Source: Campylobacterota bacterium (GTDB taxonomy: Bacteria > Campylobacterota > Campylobacteria > Campylobacterales > SZUA-545). Taken from it: a stretch of DNA of 19,193 nucleotides. The translations under genes and the position numbers were made by a program. Location of the stretch: contig JAUPLZ010000343.1 of assembly GCA_030836705.1 (NCBI GenBank), positions 1 to 19,193 of the forward strand, given 5' to 3'. Shown here piece by piece: positions 1-7,323 of the stretch. The notes beneath the pieces are model-generated. The model was not told the DNA's origin. It worked only from the letters and a program-made list of their open reading frames with translations, and made no database searches. Position 1 is the first letter of the stretch. Every line of letters starts with the position of its first letter.

Positions 1-2
1 CA

Positions 3-143
3 ACCCCATCAAGCCCTACAACAATAGCAACCTTTAGCTCGATGGGTAATGCGTATGCTAGTGCATTTGATAGTGACGGGGAGTATTTTTATCTTAGCGA
101 TGACGGTAACGGACTATTAAAATTAAAACTAGTTTATGAGTGA
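3..143 (+). CDS. C-terminal end of a secreted or propeller-like protein (partial)
   Basis: The 5' end lies outside the window. Only one of the three plus frames is open here; it gives 46 residues ending in TGA at 141-143. The tail reads like one blade of a repeat protein: small residues, then FDSDGEYFYLSDDGNGLLKL, which has the 'DG-x-aromatic-x-aromatic' pattern seen in LVIVD repeats and beta-propellers of surface or periplasmic proteins. That family assignment is inferred from the pattern of one repeat only. The gene converges on yraN, with just 10 nt between the two stop codons. Nothing in the window tells what the full protein does. Confidence 0.5.
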   Translation, partial: TPSSPTTIATFSSMGNAYASAFDSDGEYFYLSDDGNGLLKLKLVYE

Positions 144-153
144 GTTATGTTTT

Positions 154-483
154 TTATAGAGTTATGTTTTCTAAAAACTCTATTTCATTTTCTTGAATAA
201 TGATGGCATCAATGCAAAATGCGAGGTTTAATTTTCTATTTTTCATGTAAAAATTAGCAGAGTTTATGATTTTTTTGATTTTTTGCGGAGTGATGTTGTA
301 AACAGCTTCAAACCCAAAGCCTGATTTGACTTCAACAAAATGCAGTACATTATCTTTTTTTGCAATTATGTCTATTTCGCCAAATTTGGAGGCATAAAAA
401 TTTCTCTCAATAATGTCAAAATTGTTTTGTTTTAGGTAATCAACTGCTTTATCTTCGGCAAAATTGCCTTTATTCCTGCTCAA
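154..483 (-). CDS. yraN: YraN/UPF0102 family nuclease-like protein
   Basis: 109 residues, the usual size for the UPF0102 family. The family has a restriction-endonuclease-like PD-(D/E)XK fold, visible here as FGEIDII (about residues 34-40) followed by HFVEVKSG (about 48-55), giving the E, D and E-x-K positions of such an active site. Its cellular role is not firmly established; links to DNA processing have been proposed. The start is TTG at 483, inside the end of the fdhA-like frame (14-nt overlap), so translation is probably coupled; the ribosome binding site is weak. In Campylobacter and Helicobacter yraN directly follows hom and precedes trxA/trxB; here a formate dehydrogenase gene sits between hom and yraN, and trxA is not present downstream. 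Confidence 0.85.
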   Translation of the reverse strand: MSRNKGNFAEDKAVDYLKQNNFDIIERNFYASKFGEIDIIAKKDNVLHFVEVKSGFGFEAVYNITPQKIKKIINSANFYMKNRKLNLAFCIDAIIIQENEIEFLENITL

Positions 484-2539
484 CTTTTACTTTTACCGAT
501 TTAAAACAAGCTGTTTTTACATACTCGTCAGCCTCGTCGCCGAATAGGAAGTTGATATGGCTTTTTGCGTGATGAAATGTCGTAAAAAGCGTGCCTTTTT
601 TTATTGATTTTGTGATTTTTATTTTTAGCGGTTTGGATTTGCCGTAATTGCTTGTTAGAATATATTTTTTTGTATCATCAAAAAGCTCTTCGTCCTCTTT
701 TGAGACCAAAAGAACGGTTTCGCTATATCTTTTATTTAGCTGTTCGCATTCTACTGTTTGCCTAGCGTTGTTGTATTGCTCAAGAATTCGTCCGGTGGAT
801 AGATAAAAATCGCTTTTGTTTCCTTCTATAATCTCTTTTACTTGATTTCTTAGCCTGTATTGGTTGTAGATAAAATTACCAAGTCCGTCTGCCGTTCTAA
901 AGCTATCAACATGAAGAATTGGAGTATCATTTTCGTGAATTGGCCTTTGCAAACAGTTGCTTGGGTCTTTTTTGAGCTTTTCATAGCTTGCTCCGCCAAA
1001 AAGATTTGCGGCTTTTTCTCTTGTCTCATTCCAAACATCTTCTATGGTTTTATAGCCCATATCGCTCCCAAGTCTTTTTGAGATTTCGTGGACAACCTCC
1101 CAATCGTCAGGAAGATTTGAGTTTACAAGAGGTTGAGAAAAGTGAAGTCTTCTCTCAGCATTTACGAAAACACCCTCTTTTTCGTACGCACTTTTTACGC
1201 CAAAAATAATATCTGCAAATTTTGTTATTTCATTCGGAAAAATATCATTTACGATTAAAAGCTCCAGCTTGTCAAGAGCTTTGTGAATTTTGTTTAAGTT
1301 AGTATGAATATGCGCTATGTCTTCACCCATATTCCATAGTGCTTTGAGATTTCCGGCTAGCATTTCATCGATAAGCTCGGGAGTAGTTTTGCCCATCTCT
1401 TTTGGTTTTTGATAACCGGGTGCGTAGTATGGCATCATTCCCATATCGCAAACACCTTGAACATTATTTTGACCTCTAAGAGGCATAAGACCGGTACCTT
1501 CTTTGCCGACATTTCCTGCCATAAGTGCTAGATTGCAAATAGCGCTTACTGCTTTTGAGCCGTCTATATTTTCAGTAACGCCAAGACCCCATATAATCAT
1601 AGAGCGTTTTTTCGCATACTCTCTAGCAGTCGCTCTTATCAGCTCCGGCAAGGTTTCGTAGCCTTTTATATTCGCAAAATAGTCAGGATTTGCAAACGGG
1701 TCGTTTAGAATAGACTCTTTGTACTCTTTGAAATTTTTAGTTCTTCTTTGTATAAACTCTTCATTGTATAAATTTTCGTTCAAAACAACAAAAGCCAGCA
1801 TATTTAAAATAAGAAGATTGGCTTCATACGGAATTATAAGCTCATATTTTGCTGATTTCCCGATAGCTATGTTTCTTATATCTATTACGCTTAGCCCTGT
1901 CTCTTTTTTTGTTTGAGAAATTATTCTATTGGCTACAATCGGGTGAGCTTCTGTGGTGTTTGAACCGATTATTATTATAAATTCTGTTTTGTATATATCA
2001 TTAAATGAGTTTGTAGCAGCTCCTTCGCCGATACTCATTTCTAACCCTTTTAACGATGGACCGTGGCACACTCTGCCACAGTTATCAACATGCGGTGTGC
2101 CAATCACTTCTCTTGCAAATTTTTGAAAAATAAATCCGCTTTCGCAGTTTGTTCTTGCACCGCCAATCGCCGCAAAAGACTTTGAACCATACTATTTTAC
2201 TATCTCGTTTAGTTTAAATGCCGCAATGTCATAAGCAAGCTCATAATTGCACTCTAAAAAATCTTGGTCGTAACCTTTTAACAAAAACAGGCGATTTTTT
2301 ATTTGTTCTGGAAAATCGTCTCTATTTTTTTCTATAAATTTTCTACTTATTCTAGGTTTTTTTATTTTATTCGGAGAATAAAGATATTCGTGACCATATT
2401 TGCCTTTTACGCACACTCTTCCTTCTGAAACAACATCTGATTTGTCGGCATAAACTCTTAAAATAGAATCATTCTCAACCTCAGCAACTATTTCACAACC
2501 GGTACCGCAGTATGTGCATACGCTTTTTATGGTTTTCAT
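470..2539 (-). pseudogene. fdhA: Formate dehydrogenase catalytic subunit interrupted by an in-frame TAG
   Basis: Molybdopterin/[4Fe-4S] oxidoreductase related to E. coli FdhF (formate to CO2). The frame runs 690 codons from ATG 2539 to TAA 470 and is interrupted only by TAG at 2192-2194 (codon 116). The N-terminal part carries the cluster ligands C8, C11, C15 and C43. After the stop, homology resumes in the same frame: QKFAREVIGT, then RVCHGPS with C158 where FdhF has selenocysteine and H159 beside it, RGQNNVQG, and the C-terminal molybdopterin-binding domain (STGRILEQYNN, then GTLFTTFHHA). It is therefore a Cys-type enzyme and the stop is not a Sec codon. Start: ATG 4 nt after hom, with GAGGA upstream, so it is co-transcribed with hom. 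No electron-transfer subunits or fdhD/E genes are adjacent. Either a recent nonsense mutation, an assembly error, or readthrough. A restart at GTG 2107 would lack the iron-sulfur domain. Confidence 0.8.
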
Positions 2540-2543
2540 TTTT

Positions 2544-3803
2544 TTAATCCTCTATTCTAATCATCACCGGTTTTGATTTTATAAAGTCAAGTGATTTTAT
2601 AGCCTTAAGAGCATTTTGTATATCAACTTCTTTTGCCGTGTGAGTCACAAAAAGAAGCGTAGCGGTCTCTTTTTTGCTTTTTTGCAAAAATGTCTCTATT
2701 GAAATGTTGAATTTCGCCATCAAAGAGGCTATTTTTTCCAATACTCCTATTTTATCTTCCACTTCAAATCTTATGTAATATCTGCTTGTAATATCATCTT
2801 TTTTTGCAAGCTTTAGCCCTTGCTCCAATGATTTTTTAAAACCAAAAACAGGACCGTTGCTAGTACCTCTTGCTATATCTATTAAGTCCGCTACGACGGC
2901 GCTTGCGGTTGCGTTTCCGCCGGCTCCTGGTCCATAATACATGGTTTCACCGACCTTGTCCCCTACAACCGAGATGCCATTCATAACCCCGTCAATCTTT
3001 GCTATCATCTCGTTTTTGTCGATAAAAGCGGCGTGAACTCTAAGACTAACGCTATTTCCTACTGTTTTTGCAATTCCTAGATGTTTTATTACAAATCCGA
3101 ACTCTTTTGCAAATAAAATATCTTCTTGTGAAATATCTCCTATCCCTTCGATAAGAATATCCTCCGGTTTAACATCAATTCCGTAGGCGATGCTTGCAAG
3201 TATTAAGAGTTTGTGAGCTGCATCAAATCCGCCTATGTCAAAAGTAGGGTCAGCCTCTGCATACCCTAGCTCTTGCGCCTCTTTTAGAACCTTTTCAAAT
3301 GCTACGCCTTCGTTTGTCATCTTTGTAAGCATATAGTTGCAAGTTCCGTTGATGATTCCTCGAATGCTTTTGATGTGGTTTGCACCCAAGCCGTTTTTTA
3401 GGGCTTGGATTATCGGTATTCCGCCTGCTACGCTAGCTTCATATGCAAGAGTATTGCCTTTGCACAAAGCTTCAAGTTCATATCTGTGATATGCAAGCAG
3501 CGCCTTGTTTGCGGTTACTACATTTTTTTTATTTTTGAGTGCTTTTGTAACAATTTTTTTTGCCTCGTCAACCCCGCCCATAAGCTCAACAACAATATCT
3601 ATATCTTTGTCATCAAGAATATCATCAGGATTTGTGCTCAAAACTATGTCGGTTTCTCTTTTTTTGTTTAGATTTTTTACAACGCCTTTTGTCACACGAA
3701 GCTCAACGCCAGCCCTTGCCGTAATGATTTCTTTATTGTCTTGCAGTATTTTAATTACGCTTGCGCCGACAGTACCGACTCCGACAATACCGATTTTTAA
3801 CAT
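2544..3803 (-). CDS. hom: Homoserine dehydrogenase
   Basis: 419 residues. NAD(P)H-dependent reduction of aspartate semialdehyde to homoserine, in the cytoplasmic pathway to threonine and methionine. Visible parts: N-terminal Rossmann motif GIVGVGTVGASV (about residues 4-15), the family signature region with NKALLAYHRYELE and ASVAGGIPII (about 104-130), GTCNYMLTKM and the YAEADPTFD substrate region, then a C-terminal ACT domain (YYIRFEVEDKIGVLEKIASL), the usual site of threonine feedback. The start chosen is ATG 3803, with AAGGG 7 nt upstream. An in-frame ATG 32 codons earlier (3899) would add a Phe-rich leader crossing the promoter and an upstream terminator, so I reject it. fdhA follows after 4 nt. 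Shorter ORFs on the other strand here are shadows. Confidence 0.96.
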   Translation of the reverse strand: MLKIGIVGVGTVGASVIKILQDNKEIITARAGVELRVTKGVVKNLNKKRETDIVLSTNPDDILDDKDIDIVVELMGGVDEAKKIVTKALKNKKNVVTANKALLAYHRYELEALCKGNTLAYEASVAGGIPIIQALKNGLGANHIKSIRGIINGTCNYMLTKMTNEGVAFEKVLKEAQELGYAEADPTFDIGGFDAAHKLLILASIAYGIDVKPEDILIEGIGDISQEDILFAKEFGFVIKHLGIAKTVGNSVSLRVHAAFIDKNEMIAKIDGVMNGISVVGDKVGETMYYGPGAGGNATASAVVADLIDIARGTSNGPVFGFKKSLEQGLKLAKKDDITSRYYIRFEVEDKIGVLEKIASLMAKFNISIETFLQKSKKETATLLFVTHTAKEVDIQNALKAIKSLDFIKSKPVMIRIED

Positions 3804-3847
3804 TATAAACCCTTGATTAAAGAAAAATTGAATAATAAATAACGCTG

Positions 3848-3856
3848 ATTCTAACA
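3848..3856 (-). promoter_or_regulatory. Extended -10 promoter of hom-fdhA-yraN
   Basis: Reading the minus strand, TGT then TAGAAT forms an extended -10 box (TGnTAnnnT). It lies about 45 nt before the hom ATG and just downstream of the terminator that ends the lpp20 transcript. No good -35 box is seen, but the upstream DNA is T-rich, as is usual for sigma-70-type promoters in Campylobacter and Helicobacter. Confidence 0.6.
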
Positions 3857-3892
3857 CAAATAGAATAAAGTTGAAGAAGAAGAAAATAGGAA

Positions 3893-3916
3893 AAGCCACC
3901 CGATTTAGAGTGGCTT
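3893..3916 (-). terminator. Rho-independent terminator after lpp20-like gene
   Basis: A 7-bp perfect stem (AAGCCAC / GTGGCTT) with a 10-nt loop, 10 nt past the lipoprotein stop. On the minus strand it is followed by TTTTCC and further pyrimidines. It falls in the right place between the lipoprotein gene and the hom promoter, which also argues against the longer hom start at 3899. Confidence 0.75.
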
Positions 3917-3926
3917 AAAAGATGGT

Positions 3927-4505
3927 TTATTTAGCTAGTTTTTCGATTTCCGCATCTAAAGCATCATCTGCTTTTTTTGCTTGAAATTGCTGCCAAAGAG
4001 CCTCATCGTTTTGCATACTGGTTCTAATTGAAGCTTTTGCCGCATTTTTTACAGATTCAGGGTCAAGCATTACATGAACAAAAAGTTCACCTGTAGCCGG
4101 ATTAATCCATATTGCTTTTTGTTTGCTTCCGCTTAGAGTTTCAGAAGCAACTTGCTTTGAAACCTGTTGAGCTACTTTCTCAAATGTTTGAGCATCGCCG
4201 ACTCCGGTTGATTGAGAGAAGTTTTTTACCATGTTGTTTACTTTTACGCTTAAAACTCTAGCCAATTCATCTCTTGCGTTTGCCAAAGCTTCGGTTCTTT
4301 GGAATTGAATTCCGCCAGGGCTTTTTTGAGCACTACCGACAGCTGCTACGCCACCTTCTACGCTTGGATCAAGAACCCATATAGGAGCACCTGCTAAGCC
4401 TGCTGCTTCGCTTTGTTTTTGCTCTGGTGTCGGGCTGCTGCTGCAAGCTGTAAATGAAGCCGCTATTAACGCTGATAAAACCAATGAAACTAAACCTTTT
4501 TTCAT
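3927..4505 (-). CDS. LPP20-family outer-membrane lipoprotein
   Basis: 192 residues. The N-terminus is a lipoprotein signal: MKK, a hydrophobic stretch, then the lipobox SFTAC with the lipidated cysteine at 21, followed by a Ser/Pro-rich tether. The remainder matches the general shape of the LPP20 family (H. pylori LPP20 is a membrane-associated lipoprotein antigen of about 175 residues): APIWVLDPSVEGGVAAVG, an Arg/Ala-rich helix ending ARDELARVLSVKVNNMV, then a sheet region with WINPATGELFVHVML. No catalytic residues are evident; the function of the family is unknown. It has its own extended -10 promoter and an intrinsic terminator, so it is probably a single-gene transcription unit. RBS AAGGA lies shortly before the ATG. 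Confidence 0.85.
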   Translation of the reverse strand: MKKGLVSLVLSALIAASFTACSSSPTPEQKQSEAAGLAGAPIWVLDPSVEGGVAAVGSAQKSPGGIQFQRTEALANARDELARVLSVKVNNMVKNFSQSTGVGDAQTFEKVAQQVSKQVASETLSGSKQKAIWINPATGELFVHVMLDPESVKNAAKASIRTSMQNDEALWQQFQAKKADDALDAEIEKLAK

Positions 4506-4532
4506 ACCTAAATCCTTTTTAGTTTATTGCAG

Positions 4533-4557
4533 AATATAACATCTTTTAATTAAAGAT
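4533..4557 (-). promoter_or_regulatory. Promoter of lpp20-like gene with a palindrome upstream
   Basis: On the minus strand TGT then TATATT (4541-4533) gives an extended -10 box about 28 nt before the ATG. Directly upstream, 4541-4557 holds the AT-rich inverted repeat ATCTTT-5 nt-AAAGAT, placed over the -15 to -30 region, where a repressor or activator could bind. The promoter call is reasonable; the operator idea is inference. Confidence 0.5.
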
Positions 4558-4560
4558 ACA

Positions 4561-5595
4561 TTAAATATTTTTTGATTTCAACGAACCGATTACAGAGATC
4601 ATTCCTAAAAACAGCGAAGTTACGGCAGGTCCTATTATCATGCCCCAAAAACCATTTGTAGAAAGCCCTGCCACTAAAGCAAAAAAGATAATAATGGAGT
4701 GGATTTTAATAGCTGTTTTGGCAATTTTCTTACTTACGAAATCTATAATCATCGGTCTTATAAAAGTATCGGCGATTATCGAAATAACAATAATCGTATA
4801 TAAAGATATAAAGATGGCGCCTTGAGTATTGCCTAAGTAAAACTCATATGAAGCTACAGGAAGCCACATCAGAACCCCGCCTACTACCGGAATAAGCGAA
4901 GCAAATCCGTACATAATCCCAAAAAGAATAGGGTCATATCCCATAAAACCCATAGCAGCTCCAAAAAGAGCACCTTCAAAAATAGCTGTAATAATAATCG
5001 AGTAAGTGGTTATACTCATGATTAAAGAGGTGTCCGTAAAAAGTGTTTTTGCACTATCTTGGTCAAAAGGGAGGTTTTCGCCTAGATATTGCAAAATTTT
5101 TCTTCCATAAAGATGGGTAAAAAAGAAAAAAACAATTATTAAAGAGATGTCTTTTATAAAAATAGCGCTTTTTGCACCAATATTTCCAAATATTGACAAC
5201 AGATTATTTGACATAGCTGTTATCTTAATCTCTTTTATTGATTCGCGAATAGCGCCATCAAAAAATTGTAAGCTTTTTGGCATTTTCTCTAGGATGGTTG
5301 CGGCTTTTTCTATAATTTGCGGAATAATATTCGGGTCTATGTTTGCTACGACGCTAGATATAGTAACAACAAAATATATAATAGGACCAAACAATAAAAC
5401 AGCTATCAAAATAGTAAGTAGAGATATTGCCAATATTTCGTTTTTTAGTTTTTTATAAAAATAGTTTTGCGCAGGTACTGTAGCAAGCGCCAAAAGAATA
5501 GCTATAGCAATATCCATTAAAAATGGCTCGTATATTGTTATAACCCAATAAGTAACTAATCCAAAAAAAATAAAAAATAGGTGGCTTTGATTCAT
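4561..5595 (-). CDS. AI-2E family transporter (PF01594-type permease)
   Basis: 344 residues, the usual length for the family. Polytopic inner-membrane protein: hydrophobic segments at about 5-22, 25-42, 52-80, 143-161, 190-216, 221-250, 260-277 and 298-338, with the extramembrane loop at about 85-140 that is typical of the family. Conserved pieces are IADTFIRPMII (274-284) and the C-terminal GLSTNGFWGMIIGPA. Members have been linked to autoinducer-2 export and to ion antiport; the substrate cannot be read from sequence. The ATG lies 9 nt after the ruvB stop with an AAAGAG ribosome binding site, so it is co-transcribed with ruvB. No terminator is seen between it and lpp20, so some readthrough into lpp20 is possible. 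Confidence 0.88.
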   Translation of the reverse strand: MNQSHLFFIFFGLVTYWVITIYEPFLMDIAIAILLALATVPAQNYFYKKLKNEILAISLLTILIAVLLFGPIIYFVVTISSVVANIDPNIIPQIIEKAATILEKMPKSLQFFDGAIRESIKEIKITAMSNNLLSIFGNIGAKSAIFIKDISLIIVFFFFTHLYGRKILQYLGENLPFDQDSAKTLFTDTSLIMSITTYSIIITAIFEGALFGAAMGFMGYDPILFGIMYGFASLIPVVGGVLMWLPVASYEFYLGNTQGAIFISLYTIIVISIIADTFIRPMIIDFVSKKIAKTAIKIHSIIIFFALVAGLSTNGFWGMIIGPAVTSLFLGMISVIGSLKSKNI

Positions 5596-5604
5596 TTTTG
5601 CTCT

Positions 5605-6615
5605 TTAAAATAAGGGTTTATTTTTATTAAAAAAAGAGCTGTTAAAAAGCTCATATGTTTTTGGGGTGGCAACTCTTCCTCTTGCGGTTCTCTCAATAAA
5701 GCCTTTTGCCAGCAAATACGGCTCAATAACATCCTCTATTGTTCCTTCGTCTTCGCTTAATGCAGCCGAGACGGTATTGAGTCCAATCGGCTTTCCTTTG
5801 GATTCTGCTAAAAGCCTTAAAAGATTAAGATCTAGCTCGTCAAATCCGTGCTCGTTAACGCCTAATGCATCAAGTCCTATTTTTGTTCTTTTTAGAGTAA
5901 TAGTCTCTTCATCCGCTACTTCAGCAAAATCTCTTACTCTTCTTAAGAGCCTAAGCGCAATCCTAGGAGTCCCTCTTGACCTTTTTGCCATCTCAAAACT
6001 TGCTTCTATGTGTGATATTTTATTTAGTTTTTCAGAAGCCAAAGAGATGATTTTCGCAAGCTCCTCGTCGGTATAAAACTGCATTCTAAAGTGCATCCCG
6101 AATCTGTCTCTAAGCGGATTGCTTATCATTCCGGCTCTTGTGGTTGCGCCTATAAGTGTAAATCGCGGAATATCAAGTTTAATCGTTTGTGCAGCAGGTC
6201 CGCTTCCTATAATAATATCAAGCCGAAAATCTTCCATGGCGGAGTATAAAACCTCTTCTATTTGGGGACTAAGTCTATGAATCTCATCTATAAAAAGAAT
6301 ATCGCCTTCATTTAGATTGGTAAGTATTGCCGCTAAATCCCCGCTTTTTTCTATCATTGGACCGGCTGTGACTTTTATATTAGTTTGCATTTCGTGGCTT
6401 ATAAGATACGCAAGAGTAGTTTTTCCAAGCCCCGGAGGTCCATAAAAAAGAACATGATCAAGCGTGTCTTGTCGTTTTTTTGCAGCGTCTATAAAGACTC
6501 TAAGATTGTTTTTAATTTTTTCTTGCCCTATGTAGTTATCCCATTTGGTGGGTCTTAAAATAGCTTCTTCTTTGTTGTCAAAAGTGATTTTTTCTACCTC
6601 AACAAGTCTTTCCAA
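5605..6615 (-). CDS. ruvB: Holliday junction branch-migration helicase RuvB
   Basis: 336 residues, standard length. AAA+ motor of the RuvABC complex that drives branch migration of Holliday junctions. Motifs: N-terminal RPTKWDNYIGQ, Walker A GPPGLGKTT (59-67), Walker B FIDEIH (108-113), sensor 1 GATTR (156-160), arginine finger in SNPLRDRFG (R169), sensor 2 in SRGTPRIALRLLRRVRDF, and the C-terminal winged helix that binds DNA (DEGTIEDVIEPYLLAKGFIERTARGR). The start is TTG at 6615, giving MERLVEVEK, which agrees with the N-terminus of RuvB in relatives; AAGAGA lies upstream. An extended -10 promoter sits between rsmE and ruvB. ruvA and ruvC are not in the window, as is common in this phylum. 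Confidence 0.97.
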   Translation of the reverse strand: MERLVEVEKITFDNKEEAILRPTKWDNYIGQEKIKNNLRVFIDAAKKRQDTLDHVLFYGPPGLGKTTLAYLISHEMQTNIKVTAGPMIEKSGDLAAILTNLNEGDILFIDEIHRLSPQIEEVLYSAMEDFRLDIIIGSGPAAQTIKLDIPRFTLIGATTRAGMISNPLRDRFGMHFRMQFYTDEELAKIISLASEKLNKISHIEASFEMAKRSRGTPRIALRLLRRVRDFAEVADEETITLKRTKIGLDALGVNEHGFDELDLNLLRLLAESKGKPIGLNTVSAALSEDEGTIEDVIEPYLLAKGFIERTARGRVATPKTYELFNSSFFNKNKPLF

Positions 6616-6639
6616 GGTCTCTTCTTTAGATTTTTTTTG

Positions 6640-6648
6640 ATTCTAGCA
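6640..6648 (-). promoter_or_regulatory. Extended -10 promoter of ruvB
   Basis: TGC then TAGAAT on the minus strand, in the 42-nt gap between rsmE and ruvB. The start of transcription would lie some 15-20 nt before the TTG start, leaving a very short leader. No -35 match is apparent. Confidence 0.5.
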
Positions 6649-6657
6649 GAAAAATAT

Positions 6658-7323
6658 TTACAAAAGTATCTTTGATGAAGCGCTAATTGCAGCCGTTTCG
6701 CTTCTTAATATAGCATCTGATTTAAAGGAGATGATTTTTTTTGATTTTAGAAGCTCTCTTTCATCAGGCGAGAATCCTCCTTCGCAACCGATTAACAGTG
6801 TTTTTATATTTTCATTTTCAAATGTCGTATTTGGCTCAAAATCAAGAGCTGCTGACTCTGGATAAAGTTGTAAAAACTCCTTTAGGCTAGAGCAAAAATC
6901 TATTTGCATGAGAGTGGCTCTTCCTGATTGTTCACATGAATTTATGAGTATTTTTTCTAATCTTTCTGTTGAAATTTTAAAATTTTTTTGAGAGTATTTG
7001 CATATTATAAAGGTTATTTTTGTAACACCTATTTGATTTAACATCGGAAGTGATTTTTCTATATTTTTTGGGTCTATAACGCACCAACCCAAATGAAGCT
7101 CTTTTGCAGTGGCACTCTTCGCCTCTTTTGAAATTAGCTGTAGCGTTGCCGTTCTTTTTGTAATTTCTGTGATTTTGTAGCTATATAAAAATCCATCAAG
7201 TAGATTTCTTGTGGCTATTACAGAACCCTCTTTCTCTCTTCTTGCTTTTATAATATGGGCAAACTGCTCGCCCTCAAGAATAAAAGAATCTTGCCCACTC
7301 TCTTTTATATAAAGAAATTGCAT
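6658..7323 (-). CDS. rsmE: 16S rRNA m3U1498 methyltransferase RsmE
   Basis: 221 residues. SAM-dependent methylation of U1498 of 16S rRNA. Architecture: N-terminal PUA-like domain (about 1-70, including EGEQFAHIIKARR), then a SPOUT trefoil-knot methyltransferase domain with QIGVTKITFIICKYSQ (96-112), EQSGR (131-135), the SAM-binding knot LLIGCEGGFSPDERE (176-190) and LRSETAA (206-212). All are classic for the family. The ATG follows the stop of the M23 peptidase gene with no base between (stop 7326-7324, start 7323-7321), so the two are translationally coupled. It is somewhat shorter than E. coli RsmE (243 residues) but complete. Confidence 0.95.
   Translation of the reverse strand: MQFLYIKESGQDSFILEGEQFAHIIKARREKEGSVIATRNLLDGFLYSYKITEITKRTATLQLISKEAKSATAKELHLGWCVIDPKNIEKSLPMLNQIGVTKITFIICKYSQKNFKISTERLEKILINSCEQSGRATLMQIDFCSSLKEFLQLYPESAALDFEPNTTFENENIKTLLIGCEGGFSPDERELLKSKKIISFKSDAILRSETAAISASSKILL

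Noticed and set aside
156..183. Hairpin ATAGAGTT / AACTCTAT as a bidirectional terminator between the propeller-like gene and yraN
   Set aside because: The stem is AT-rich with a 12-nt loop, lies mostly in yraN coding sequence, and has no proper T-run on either strand.
860..1209. Plus-strand open frames across the formate dehydrogenase gene, and similar antisense frames under hom, ruvB, AI-2E and csd3-like genes
   Set aside because: They mirror strongly supported genes on the other strand, have no ribosome binding sites or recognisable domains, and have compositions typical of antisense frames.
2192..2194. The fdhA stop read as selenocysteine or pyrrolysine
   Set aside because: Selenocysteine uses TGA and belongs at the active site, which here is Cys158; the codon is TAG at position 116. 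No sign of a pyrrolysine system, which is not known in this phylum.
3804..3899. A 32-residue Phe-rich N-terminal extension of homoserine dehydrogenase
   Set aside because: It would cross the extended -10 promoter and start within the upstream terminator; the ATG at 3803 has a good ribosome binding site and gives the normal Rossmann N-terminus.
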